Positions 54,488-63,629 of a DNA stretch of 64,000 nt are shown one piece after another (the stretch's first letter is position 1; each line of letters starts with the position of its first letter). The translations under genes and the position numbers were made by a program. The notes under the pieces were generated by a model. That model saw nothing but the letters and a program-made list of their open reading frames with translations. It was not told where the DNA came from and did not search any database. Where the stretch lies: positions 1 to 64,000 of the forward strand of contig NZ_JACKXD010000007.1 of assembly GCF_014212355.1 (NCBI RefSeq), given 5' to 3'. The DNA comes from Halobellus ruber (GTDB lineage: Archaea; Halobacteriota; Halobacteria; Halobacteriales; Haloferacaceae).

Positions 54488-55624
54488 ATGACACGACTTA
54501 AGATCAACAACCTGGTAAAAACGTTTGGAGACGGTGAAAAAACAATTACTGCTGTAGAGAACCTTTCCCTCGATATCCAAGACGGTGAGTTTCTCATCGT
54601 CGTTGGCCCATCGGGCTGTGGGAAATCAACGACGCTCCGGAGCATTGCCGGCTTGGAGTCACCGGACAGCGGTAGTATCTTGCTGGGTGATGACGAACTG
54701 ACCGAGGAGCCCCCACAACAGAGGCCGGTGGCGATGGTGTTTCAGTCGTATGCGCTCTATCCGCATATGACTGTCCGCGAGAATATGGCGTTTGGCCTGC
54801 GCCATTCGACAGACTGTGAGAAAACGGAGATAGACCGCCGAGTCACTGAAACTGCGGAGATGCTCGATATCCCAGAGCTACTTGATAGACAACCAACCGA
54901 ACTCTCCGGAGGACAGCAACAGCGGGTTGCACTGGGTCGTGCGATCGTTCGAGAACCGGAAGCGTTCCTGCTTGACGAACCGCTTGCGAACCTTGACGCC
55001 AAGCTCCGGGCTCAGATGCGAATTGAGTTACAGAAGCTTCACTCGGAACTGGGTGTGACCACTATTTATGTCACGCACGATCAGACGGAGGCTATGACTA
55101 TGGCCGATCGGATCGCGATTATGAACGATGGACAACTCCAGCAGATCGGCACGCCACTTGAGTGCTACCACAAGCCAGCAAACCGATTTGTCGCCGGGTT
55201 TATTGGAGAACCGTCTATGAATTTCCTCGAGGTTGAGAAACGGGGTGATTCCCTCGCTGGGCACGGATTCGACCTATCAGTCTCAAAGAAGGTTCTCGAT
55301 GCGGCTGGGACCAAGCAGAAACTAACACTTGGAGTACGGCCTGAGCTAATAAATGTGGAGCAAGGCGCTGTAACGGACAGCGACGGAATCGACGCAGTGG
55401 TTGATGTGGTTGAGCCGATCGGAAAAGAGACGAATATCTATATGACAATCGTCGATTCTGACTTGGAATTTATGGCCACGATCGATGGGCGTAAAAATAT
55501 CGACCAAGGAGAACGCGTTATCGCGCACATCCCCGAAGAGGCTATCCATCTGTTTGATGCCGATACCGGCGATGCATTGATTAACAGTCGTATTGACGAT
55601 GAAGACGCCGAGATCCGTGTTTAA
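54488..55624 (+). CDS. Sugar ABC transporter ATPase (MalK/UgpC-like)
   Basis: 378 aa. Walker A GPSGCGKST, Q-loop VFQSYALYPHMTV, signature LSGGQQQRVALGRA, Walker B AFLLDEPLANLD and the switch His in VTHDQTEAMTMADR are all intact. The C-terminal 140 residues are the TOBE/OB regulatory domains typical of the carbohydrate uptake CUT1 family. Last gene of the importer. Confidence 0.93.
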   Translation: MTRLKINNLVKTFGDGEKTITAVENLSLDIQDGEFLIVVGPSGCGKSTTLRSIAGLESPDSGSILLGDDELTEEPPQQRPVAMVFQSYALYPHMTVRENMAFGLRHSTDCEKTEIDRRVTETAEMLDIPELLDRQPTELSGGQQQRVALGRAIVREPEAFLLDEPLANLDAKLRAQMRIELQKLHSELGVTTIYVTHDQTEAMTMADRIAIMNDGQLQQIGTPLECYHKPANRFVAGFIGEPSMNFLEVEKRGDSLAGHGFDLSVSKKVLDAAGTKQKLTLGVRPELINVEQGAVTDSDGIDAVVDVVEPIGKETNIYMTIVDSDLEFMATIDGRKNIDQGERVIAHIPEEAIHLFDADTGDALINSRIDDEDAEIRV

Positions 55625-55683
55625 GCCATATCTGCGTTCTTGAGAGTAGGTCCATATCCGATTTCTCGGGCTCTCGACGTCTT

Positions 55684-56910
55684 TCAAACGACCTCGGCCT
55701 GCTGAAACTGGTGATACGCGTACGCTGTCCGGAGCGCGAATGCCGCCTCGCCGCGGTCGAAAACTAGTCCGTCACAGCTTTTGACGTGATCGAGAACCGC
55801 ATCGTTCGCGTGTGCCGGCGCCGCTGGAATACCAGCTTGTGTCTCTGCAACGGCTTCCATAACTCGTAGGTCGGTCCGACTATCCCCCATCACCAGACTG
55901 AACGGATGTTCAATCCCGACCGTCGACAGGGCTGTTTGAACTCCGGTCGCCTTATCGAATCTGTTACTTGTAAGTTCGACGGCATCGCCAGGATAGTAAT
56001 TTACATCGATCGAATGAAGCAAAGAGCGGATTGATGTCGGAAGCTCTGCCAGATCCGCATCGAAAGCCACCTCCTGACTGGCCAAGGCGGACGCGATTTC
56101 ACTCGATTGATCCGCGTAATAGGCCGCAATCGCCTTCCAGGAACCACTGTTCCAAGCGGCTCTCCCCACCCCTCGTAGGAGGTAAATAAGTGCCTGCTCA
56201 ATCGCTTCGACCGCATACTCGCTGTGCGTTTCGTGGACGGACATAAGTGTCACCGCGAAAGACTTCTCTTCAAGATACAACTGTGCCTGGAGTTCATCAG
56301 GCATACCCGACCATACTTTCTCGCGGACTGCCTCAATAGTGTCCTGAACGTCATTGGATAATCGAGTGAATAACTTCTGTTTCGTGTCGCCCTCCTGCTG
56401 AGGCGCATACACGCCTGCCCCAGTCTCGTATACGACTCCGAAGCGATCTGATTCGGTAACTGTTTGACCTAATGCCTGCGTCATCATACCCCTAACAAAC
56501 CCCAATCCCTTCCCAGTGGAGATGATGATCGGAACCTTCTCCAACCAGAAGCGGAGCAAAATCCGTGCCGTCTGTTGTCCGATTCGGTTGTCACTGACAA
56601 CTGTTGTGCGCAGTGTCTCGTCGATATCGAGGATCAAACTTGTTAGTTCCTTATTATATTGCTCGGTTAATTCCAGTCCTGCAATCGCATGTCGCTCCTC
56701 AACTGCTGAGCCGAGTCTTAAAAAAAGATCCCCGCAGTCAAACCGGGATTTTATTTTATCAGCGAGATCCCCTTCTCTCAAAAGAATGTCTGACTGGTCA
56801 GTTATACCATCTACCAGCAAGTTGCACGTCCCCTGACCCAGCGGGTACTGCTTGAGCTTCGAAACGTCGAAATCACTATACAATGCTTGTACTTCATCGT
56901 ACAAGCTCAT
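55684..56910 (-). CDS. HAD-superfamily hydrolase (sugar-phosphatase-like)
   Basis: 408 aa from the ATG at 56910; a GTG at 56931 is in frame but less likely. Seen: LILDIDETLRTTVV (DxDxT nucleophile, near residue 90), IIISTGKGLGFVRGM (motif II), RFDKATGVQTAL (Lys) and SLVMGDSRTDLRVMEAVAET (motif III/IV), giving a complete Cof/sucrose-phosphatase-type active site with a cap domain in between. About 85 extra N-terminal residues are of unknown role. Probably dephosphorylates a sugar phosphate. Divergent from the sulfatase gene. Confidence 0.8.
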   Translation of the reverse strand: MSLYDEVQALYSDFDVSKLKQYPLGQGTCNLLVDGITDQSDILLREGDLADKIKSRFDCGDLFLRLGSAVEERHAIAGLELTEQYNKELTSLILDIDETLRTTVVSDNRIGQQTARILLRFWLEKVPIIISTGKGLGFVRGMMTQALGQTVTESDRFGVVYETGAGVYAPQQEGDTKQKLFTRLSNDVQDTIEAVREKVWSGMPDELQAQLYLEEKSFAVTLMSVHETHSEYAVEAIEQALIYLLRGVGRAAWNSGSWKAIAAYYADQSSEIASALASQEVAFDADLAELPTSIRSLLHSIDVNYYPGDAVELTSNRFDKATGVQTALSTVGIEHPFSLVMGDSRTDLRVMEAVAETQAGIPAAPAHANDAVLDHVKSCDGLVFDRGEAAFALRTAYAYHQFQQAEVV

Positions 56911-56994
56911 CGGTAAAATACTATATCTCACTATATATAATCTTTATCCTAGATAAAAGAAAGATATAAATAATTGGAACCCAGACCGAAAATA
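56911..56994. promoter_or_regulatory. Divergent promoter region between HAD and sulfatase genes
   Basis: 84 bases, very A/T rich. AAAGATATAAATAAT at about 56,960 to 56,974 lies 25 bases before the sulfatase ATG. On the other strand TATATATAG-like sequence at about 56,930 to 56,938 lies a similar distance before the HAD start. Both transcripts are probably leaderless and may share an operator. Confidence 0.45.
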
Positions 56995-58383
56995 ATGACA
57001 AAAATAATTTACATTGATATCGACTCGCTTCGTGCCGATCACGTTGGCACGTACGGATACTCGAAGAACACGACACCGGAAATAGACCGCGTCGCTACGG
57101 ATGGCGTCCGATTCGACAACGCTTACGTAGCCAACTCACCTTGTATGCCATCTCGGGCAGCACTTATGTCGGGAAGGTATGGCGCAGACAACGGGGTCGA
57201 AACACACGGCCCGCTGTCACAGACGCTCAATACACCTGCACACTCAATCCAATGGGCAGGTTCGTGGAGTGATCATACCGATGACCGGCCGTGGTGGCGA
57301 CTTCCCGAGCTATTCTTTAAAAATGATATTTACACCGTCGCAGTCTCGTCATTCCCACGTCATCCGGCACCCTGGTTTTATCATCTATGGGATACGTTCC
57401 ACCAGCCACGTGAACCGACTGGCCCTGACGAGTCATTTCAGACGCCACGTGCGGAGAATGTCGTTGACACTGCCATCAAGGTCGTGAATCGACTTGCTGA
57501 TTCCGGGAAAGATTTCTTTCTGTACGTGCAGATGTGGGATCCACACGCACCGTACAATCGGACAGATAATGAGATTGATCATTTCGCTGATAAGCTTACC
57601 CACCCGTACCCCACAGCGGAACAGATTGACACCCACCGTGAGTGGGATGCGTGGCGATCTGCCTCGCATATGTCGATCAACGATAGATCGGATCTCCGTC
57701 GCCTCGTGGCCGGCTACGATGCCGAGATCGCATATGCGGATGCCGAAATCGGGCGCTTGATTGATCGTCTCGAACGGCACGGACTATACGCCGATACTAC
57801 CATTACAATTACTGGGGATCACGGCGAGGAGTTCGGTGAGCACGGACTTTATAGAGAACACTGGAGTACGCACGATGGAACACAACGCGTGCCGCTAATC
57901 ATCAAACCAGCTGCCGACATAAATTTCCAACAAGGAACCCGTGACCACCTTGTCACAAACGTAGATATGCCACCGACGCTGGCTGCTCTCGCCGATCTGC
58001 CAATTCCTGAGCGATGGCAGGGTGAATCGCTTGTACCCCTTTTTCAGGATTCTGATCACAATTGGCGTGATGCGATCGTTTTTGATCACGGCCTCTACAC
58101 CGCACAGCGAGCCGTTCGAACGGCCGACTGGAAATACATCCGGACGCTGAATCCTGGAATGTGGGGTAGTGTCGTCCCGGATGAGCAACTGTACCAGATG
58201 AGCGAGGACCCGTGGGAACAAGATAACTGCGTTGCGTCCGCTCCCCAAGTGCGAGATGAGTTACATACACACCTCAGGACGTGGGTGGAGGAGTTCGTTC
58301 CGGAAACGGACGCCCTCCAGACGGTGGCTGCAGACGGCCCGGCTGGGACACTTGCGTTCAATACGGACTTCGATGGTGTCTGA
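56995..58383 (+). CDS. Sulfatase (alkaline phosphatase superfamily)
   Basis: 462 aa from the ATG at 56995; the upstream TTG is less likely. The N-terminus KIIYIDIDSLRADHVGTYGY has the metal-binding Asp residues. CMPSRAALMSGRY has the C-x-P-S-R sulfatase motif at Cys 50, which is converted to formylglycine in active sulfatases. ITGDHGEEFGEHGLYREHW supplies further metal ligands. No signal peptide, so it acts in the cytoplasm on imported sulfated sugars. Position beside a sugar importer and uronate enzymes supports use of sulfated polysaccharide fragments such as ulvan-like material. The substrate is inferred. Confidence 0.88.
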   Translation: MTKIIYIDIDSLRADHVGTYGYSKNTTPEIDRVATDGVRFDNAYVANSPCMPSRAALMSGRYGADNGVETHGPLSQTLNTPAHSIQWAGSWSDHTDDRPWWRLPELFFKNDIYTVAVSSFPRHPAPWFYHLWDTFHQPREPTGPDESFQTPRAENVVDTAIKVVNRLADSGKDFFLYVQMWDPHAPYNRTDNEIDHFADKLTHPYPTAEQIDTHREWDAWRSASHMSINDRSDLRRLVAGYDAEIAYADAEIGRLIDRLERHGLYADTTITITGDHGEEFGEHGLYREHWSTHDGTQRVPLIIKPAADINFQQGTRDHLVTNVDMPPTLAALADLPIPERWQGESLVPLFQDSDHNWRDAIVFDHGLYTAQRAVRTADWKYIRTLNPGMWGSVVPDEQLYQMSEDPWEQDNCVASAPQVRDELHTHLRTWVEEFVPETDALQTVAADGPAGTLAFNTDFDGV

Positions 58384-58589
58384 TGAACCTGATAACTTTA
58401 CACCCACTGACTGTCTGGGTAGGGGCTCTATGCCAGTGCCGAAGCGAGGGAATAGCAGAATCCCCGACCGGCCGCTGGACAGCGTCAACTCCGAACACAT
58501 CTCTTACGACACCAAACAGATGGAACGTGCCCCCGACCACTAAGCCGCCAGAATCGAAAAAGATGACCTCTGTGACCGCACTACTTCCT

Positions 58590-59035
58590 CAATGAGCCTT
58601 TCGCCGTTGCTGAGGAATATGGCGTACGCCTTGCTTTTTATGACGATGACCCCCAAACCTCCCTATTCTGGAGTGTCCTCTAGATTGTCCAATTTGACGA
58701 GGAATACCGATGTGCCCTCAATTTCCACGACAGCACGCACTACGGCGTCGACTTCTATCAGGGGAACTATTCAGCGATGGTTGGCAGTACCATTAACACA
58801 ATCCGTGAGTTCGGGGATTGAATCCACTACTTCCGCTCTGTCGAGGGTTATGAGCGGAAATTCGTCGATAGGTGGCACAACGAGAGGGTGACCGAAATGA
58901 AGACAGCTATCGATGCGTATCAAGAAGTCGGCTTCAGTGTGTGGATCTGTCCAGATCACATTCCGCGAAGGGTCGGCAAACAGGACTGTGACGACACGAG
59001 GACGGGTTACCGATATGGATCGGCTATTCTCGATT
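58590..59035 (+). pseudogene. Decayed second mannonate dehydratase
   Basis: In-order similarity to the intact protein at 49389: FAVAEEYGVRLAFYDDDPQ (compare VAEDAGVTLALHPDDPP), then a stop, DFYQGNYSAM (compare TFCQGNFAAM), EFGD-stop-IHYFRSVEG (compare HFGDRIKFVHFRDVDG), TAIDAYQEVGFSVWICPDHI (compare RAYQDIGFEGPMRPDHV). Two in-frame stops and a missing 5' half make it inactive; the metal-binding HPDDP has become FYDDDP. The gap from 58384 to 58589 holds nothing else I recognise. Confidence 0.7.
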
Positions 59036-59102
59036 GGTCATCTCAAGAGGCGTTAGAGTATCGTGGCATCAACAACGGTCACCAATACGAACGATACAAT
59101 CT

Positions 59103-59987
59103 ATGACAGTCGAGACGATAGCAGTCACAGGAGGCAATGGAAAAATCGGTTCGGCAGTACTCGACCATCTCAGGAAACACAGCTACGAGACGGTGAACGT
59201 CTCGCGAGGGAAAAGACGGGAGGAAATCTCCGACAAGTACGTGACTACGGACCTCCTCGACGCCGGCGAGACGTACGGTGCGCTCGCGAAGGCGGACATA
59301 GACGCCGTTATCCATATGGCAACGATTCCAAACCCCTATCGTGACCCCGATTTCAGGGTTTACCAGAGCAACGTTATGTCAGCCGCACACATCCTTGAGG
59401 CGGCCGACGCGCTCGGGTTAGAGTCGGTCTGTCTGGCTTCCAGTATCAACGCCATAGGAAGCGAGCATCAAGACCGTCCGGTGGATGTTCGGTACATTCC
59501 ACTTGACGAAGCCCATCCGCGTATGCCCGGCGACCCTTATGGGATCGCCAAACACGCGATGGAGATCACCGCAGACGGCTTCGGCCGACGACCATCGACC
59601 AACCTCACCATCTCCTCACTGCGATACCCGTGGGTGACCACAGATGAGGAGATGCGTGAGTATTTTGTTGAACCCGACCGGTCACTTGACGCACTTCATA
59701 GCGTACATCCGGCAACGGGTCGGGAGGTGCTGTTCTCCTATCTCACGATTGAGGATGCGGCGTCAATCGCCCTGAAGGCGGTCGAGGCGGATTACGACGG
59801 CCACGAGGTATTCTGGGCAGTCGCAGACGACACTACGGCCGACGCAATGACCCAAGAGGTCGTCGATACGTTCTACCCTGAGACCGATGTGCGGGAACCA
59901 CTCGCTGGTCAAGAAGCAATTATAGACAATTCGAAGGCAAATGAGTTACTCGATTGGGAGCCCAATCGGAGTTGGCGGGACCTGTAG
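59103..59987 (+). CDS. NAD-dependent epimerase/dehydratase, uronate dehydrogenase-like
   Basis: 294 aa from the ATG at 59103. The Rossmann glycine motif TVETIAVTGGNGKIGSAVL is N-terminal, DAVIHMATIPNP follows, and the catalytic Tyr/Lys are in DPYGIAKHAME, with Ser in CLASSINAIG. This short SDR (extended type) has the length and order of uronate dehydrogenase, which oxidises uronates to aldarolactones using NAD+. The lactonase gene seven bases downstream supports that reading. A simple sugar epimerase is the alternative. Confidence 0.82.
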   Translation: MTVETIAVTGGNGKIGSAVLDHLRKHSYETVNVSRGKRREEISDKYVTTDLLDAGETYGALAKADIDAVIHMATIPNPYRDPDFRVYQSNVMSAAHILEAADALGLESVCLASSINAIGSEHQDRPVDVRYIPLDEAHPRMPGDPYGIAKHAMEITADGFGRRPSTNLTISSLRYPWVTTDEEMREYFVEPDRSLDALHSVHPATGREVLFSYLTIEDAASIALKAVEADYDGHEVFWAVADDTTADAMTQEVVDTFYPETDVREPLAGQEAIIDNSKANELLDWEPNRSWRDL

Positions 59988-59993
59988 CGTACG

Positions 59994-61040
59994 ATGGGCG
60001 GATCTGAGTTCGCCGTCGTAGGCTCGTACACGCGGGAAGGAGGCGATGGAATTTCAACGTACCGCATTGAGGATAAGTCGATCACACTGTGTGATATTGC
60101 GTGGGAGGAAAACCCTTCATTCCTCGATATCCACCCCACACAGGAGTTCTTCGTCGCCGTGAACGAACGGGAAAATGGGTCGGCGGTCAGTTATCGCATC
60201 GAAGAGGAAGACGGCTCTCTTGACCGGATTGATGTCACAGAAACGGGAGACGCCGGACCATGCCACATCGCGGTCAGTCCGTGTGGAGAGTACGCTGTCG
60301 TCTCTCACTACGCTGGTGGCTCCGTGACGCTACTATCTACAAGTATCGACGGCGTATTTGATGGCCCACTAGATAGACAAGAACATATGGGGTCAGGCGC
60401 GCGCGACGGCCGCCAGACGGCCCCACACCCACATTCAGCGTGGTTCGTTACAGACTCGCTCATATACGTGCCTGATCTCGGCACCGACCAGGTCGTCGTC
60501 TACGAATTGGATCGTAGTGCGGAACAGCTTCGCCCTCTCAGCAATGCAACAATTGACTGTAGTCCGGGTGTTGGGCCGCGTCACCTGGCGATCCATCCGG
60601 ACGAACCCGTTGGCTATCTTCTGAACGAACTTAGTCCGGCCCTCACAATTCTTGACCTTTCCGAGCCTCGATCCCCAGTCGTAGGAGACACTCACTCAAC
60701 GCTTCCAGAGGACGCTGATCCTGCCGGGACTATTGCTGCCGACGTTCACGTTCACCCTGACGGCAAGGACGTGTTCGCCACAAATAGAGGGCATAACTCT
60801 ATTACGCGGTTCGCATTGGGGGAATCACCACTGAATGTCTCTCGGGCGGGCGTCAGATCGACCGGTGGGGAGTGGCCACGTAATTTCTCGATTCACCCGG
60901 ATGGCGAACAGATTTTCATCTGCAACCAGCACAGCGATAATGTCGTGCCATTTAGATTTGACCCCGATGTAGGCGCGCTTGACCGAATTGAAACAGGAGA
61001 AGTAGAGGTTAGTTCTCCTACCTGCATCAGATTTTTATAA
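59994..61040 (+). CDS. Seven-bladed beta-propeller lactonase
   Basis: 348 aa, 6-phosphogluconolactonase/3-carboxymuconate cyclase (YbhE) family: repeated blades with FLDIHPTQEFFVAVNE, CHIAVSPCGEYAVVSHYAGG, PHPHSAWF, RHLAIHPDEPVGYLLNE and NFSIHPDGEQIFICNQHSDN. It probably hydrolyses the lactone made by the preceding dehydrogenase. The seven-base spacing means one transcript. Confidence 0.87.
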   Translation: MGGSEFAVVGSYTREGGDGISTYRIEDKSITLCDIAWEENPSFLDIHPTQEFFVAVNERENGSAVSYRIEEEDGSLDRIDVTETGDAGPCHIAVSPCGEYAVVSHYAGGSVTLLSTSIDGVFDGPLDRQEHMGSGARDGRQTAPHPHSAWFVTDSLIYVPDLGTDQVVVYELDRSAEQLRPLSNATIDCSPGVGPRHLAIHPDEPVGYLLNELSPALTILDLSEPRSPVVGDTHSTLPEDADPAGTIAADVHVHPDGKDVFATNRGHNSITRFALGESPLNVSRAGVRSTGGEWPRNFSIHPDGEQIFICNQHSDNVVPFRFDPDVGALDRIETGEVEVSSPTCIRFL

Positions 61041-61210
61041 GAATAGGTTGCTGGAAACTTGTTCCGAGTCTCAGTCCCCAAGACGGATGACTCTCAAGGG
61101 GGTATGACTCCTTACCTCGAAACTGACCGACAGCGACGGGTACAGCCGATACCCGTCCGAATTTATTAGTACTTACTGAGCTATATTAATGTGATACGAA
61201 GCCTGTACGG

Positions 61211-62116
61211 ATGGTTCATCCCTCACTCCGATGGCACAACTTTCGGACCGGGACGCTGTGGTCCGTAGCCAAAACTGTAGCCGTTACCGCGGTTTTCATC
61301 TGGGCTGGCCCGTTGTTGGTCAGCCTCTCGGCCCTGGGGTGGAACGGCGTTCCGGTCGTTGCCGCCGTTGGATATTTGACCCGGATTCCGGAGGCAATCG
61401 AAACCGCTGAGCGCGAACAGCGTCGCGTCGCCTCTGAGCGGGTTGCGTTTGAGCGATTCGCCACGGAGGTACGGGAGTTGGATGCAGCCGACGCCGGAGC
61501 GACCGTACAGGGGCCTCTCCTCCACGATCCCGCGGTTCCGGCCGGTGATTCGACGGCCACCGTCCGGGATCTGTACCGGGACACGGTAATGAGCGTCGAC
61601 CACTATGAGGCCGAGTACGACGAGCCGCTGGAAACGAACCTTACGGCCGAACTGGGGCTGGATCTCGCGACTGCAGTCAATACAACCGACGTGCTCCATC
61701 CGTCGCTCCAGCAGGCGTTAGCTCAGGCGAGCGACACGGCTGCACACAAGCGGGCTGACTTCGAGTCGCAGATAGACTCCGAACTTCGGTCGCTTTCGGC
61801 TGCCGAAGACCGGATCCGGGAGGTAGCGGCCTCAGTCGAACGTGTGCGAAGCCGGGACATCAACCAGCACCCGTTCGACGGCCTTCAGGAGGCCACCGAG
61901 CAGATCCAAACGGCGGAACAGACTTGTGAGTCGCTCATTGCCGACCGTCAAGCGGAGTACGTCGATGCTCCTATGGCGGGTGGGCTGACCTTACAGGAGT
62001 ATCTGTATCAGCCCCACGAGTGGACCCATCCGGTCATAGGTGACGCCCTCGGTGTCATCAACACCATCCGGGACGTCGAAGGGCGGCTGCTGGCCATCGT
62101 GGTCGATCAGAGGTGA
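61211..62116 (+). CDS. DUF7260-like haloarchaeal protein with N-terminal membrane segment
   Basis: 301 aa. A hydrophobic stretch at about residues 18 to 55 (VAKTVAVTAVFIWAGPLLVS) is followed by helices rich in R, E and A (AIETAEREQRRVASERVAF) and ends with a conserved-looking HEWTHPVIGDALGV. I recall this pattern as DUF7260, common and of unknown role in haloarchaea. Monocistronic; A/T-rich TGAGCTATATTAATG upstream is a plausible promoter. Confidence 0.6.
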   Translation: MVHPSLRWHNFRTGTLWSVAKTVAVTAVFIWAGPLLVSLSALGWNGVPVVAAVGYLTRIPEAIETAEREQRRVASERVAFERFATEVRELDAADAGATVQGPLLHDPAVPAGDSTATVRDLYRDTVMSVDHYEAEYDEPLETNLTAELGLDLATAVNTTDVLHPSLQQALAQASDTAAHKRADFESQIDSELRSLSAAEDRIREVAASVERVRSRDINQHPFDGLQEATEQIQTAEQTCESLIADRQAEYVDAPMAGGLTLQEYLYQPHEWTHPVIGDALGVINTIRDVEGRLLAIVVDQR

Positions 62117-62373
62117 TCTTAGTAGGTCCGCGAGTGGTCTGCGCCAAGCGAGGGCAACACAGCCCTCCTGGTCCACCGTGGAGACGATCTAACGTTCCAG
62201 ATCATCGGTTTCTGGATGTCTAAGAGAGTACGAGTCTTCCGGTCGTCAAGCCGCTGGCTCATAAACCAGTTCGGTGTGCTCAGTTTGCGGTGATGAAGCC
62301 ATAGTCAACCCATCGGGAACGCGGTTGCCGGCACGGCTGACCGCAATAACCACGCGCGAATCACCGAGGTCCT

Positions 62374-62613
62374 ATGTGTCGTCATAGATGCCGGGCACAG
62401 ATCCGACAGAAGAACCTCGATGTATTCAACCCTCAACAGCGCGTTATATACGACATGGCTCGCGAGCACAGCCCGGTCGGATCGAGCGAGACCCACGAGC
62501 GCTACTCCGAGTTCGTCGATAATCCGCGAACGAAGTGGACTATCCGCAGGTACCTCTCGAAGGGGGACCAGTACAACCCTCTCAAGACGGAAGGCAAGAG
62601 CCGGGATGATTAA
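62374..62613 (+). pseudogene. C-terminal fragment of an Orc1/Cdc6-like initiator
   Basis: About 70 codons reading NPQQRVIYDMAREHSPVGSS, ETHERYSEFVDNPRTKWTIR, RYLSKGDQYNPLKTEG. This follows the winged-helix end of haloarchaeal Orc1/Cdc6 proteins. The ATPase part is absent, so the fragment is not functional. The 257 bases before it hold no recognisable gene. Confidence 0.5.
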
Positions 62614-62628
62614 TCCTTTATATGGAAG

Positions 62629-62690
62629 TGTTCAAATAAGCGAGTCGAGGCTTTCGAGGTATCTTTCTCCGAATCAGTCTTATTTGAACA
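62629..62690. repeat. 12-bp perfect inverted repeat pair
   Basis: TGTTCAAATAAG (62629-62640) and CTTATTTGAACA (62679-62690) face each other across 38 bases. They could be the fused ends of an excised or collapsed IS, a small MITE, or a hairpin. They lie between two gene remnants, consistent with past transposition. Confidence 0.45.
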
Positions 62691-62769
62691 GTACCCTTTC
62701 TATATTGCCGGAAGTTTTGTTGGTGCCACACACAGGGATGTACTGTTTTACGTGTTCGTGGAACTCGAG

Positions 62770-63287
62770 CAGTACCGGCGTTGCTAGCCACAGACGCGCT
62801 CAAGTGGGACGACGTCTTGCAAATCGATGGGGGTACCTTGGTGCTCCTCGGGGGTGGACTTGCACTCGCAGATGGCTTGGCAGCGACTGACGCGACACAG
62901 TGGCTCGCAGAACTCACTTTCGTAGTCCTACCGGTGTATCTTTCCCTGTCTCGTTCTTGTGGTGATTAGCATCATAGTGTTCCTTAGCGAACTCGCTCGA
63001 ATACAGCTGCAGTCGGGACATTTGCGTCGATCCCCATCACCATTGGTCCCCGGTACGCGACCGTTCTGAATACGACAGGCAAGGGTGCAGCTGTCTTCTT
63101 GGCAATGACGGGCGCTGTCACTGCGAGTTTTTGATTCGTAGTCCCAGTTGCAACGCCTCCGAGCGCCATTGCATTCGGGACCGGAACTATGCCCCGAGAA
63201 CATATGCTCCGTGCTGGGGTCCAGTTGGACAGACTGATGATTCTTCTATCAGCGGTGGTCATTCTCGGTGATTTCGTGTTCCTCTGA
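62770..63287 (+). pseudogene. Remnant of an SLC13/DASS-type anion transporter
   Basis: Broken frames give TDALKWDDVLQIDGGTLVLL, GGGLALADGLAATDATQWLA, then after a shift NTTGKGAAVFLAMTGAVTAS, a stop, and VVPVATPPSAIAFGTGTMPR and LDRLMILLSAVVILGD. The VATPPxAIAFGTG block is the hallmark of SLC13 sodium/dicarboxylate or sulfate transporters. At least two frameshifts or stops and the missing first half show it is dead. Confidence 0.65.
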
Positions 63288-63387
63288 GTACCTCCACGAA
63301 TACTGGACGAAATCTCCCTATATAAGCTCCTACTACCCAGATATCTGTGGAGAATTTATATACTCATCATCAGAAATCGTGGACGAA

Positions 63388-63555
63388 ATGTCTGACCTAA
63401 CCGTCAAAGTAGCCGTGAAGGACGCACTCTCGGAGCACAGCGTCTCGGCAGATTTCTACGATGCCCTCGATGAGGAGGTCGCCGAACTGCTCAACGACGC
63501 CGCAGAGCGGGCTGAGGCCACCGACCGAAAGACGGTCCAGCCTCGCGACCTGTAG
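63388..63555 (+). CDS. Small histone-fold-like protein (DUF1931-like)
   Basis: 55 aa from the ATG at 63388, with a TATA-like TTTATATA 26 to 33 bases before it, so leaderless. It reads SDLTVKVAVKDALSEHSVSA then DFYDALDEEVAELLNDAAER and ends TVQPRDL, the pattern of half a histone fold. I recall such proteins (DUF1931) being encoded next to xseA in haloarchaea, as here. May bind DNA or assist exonuclease VII. Confidence 0.7.
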   Translation: MSDLTVKVAVKDALSEHSVSADFYDALDEEVAELLNDAAERAEATDRKTVQPRDL

Positions 63556-63629
63556 ACCGAGGAATCACAGCAGACCCGTCACTCGGACGTAGCTTTTTGA
63601 GGTTCTTGTTCAAAGGTTACCAGACGTGT

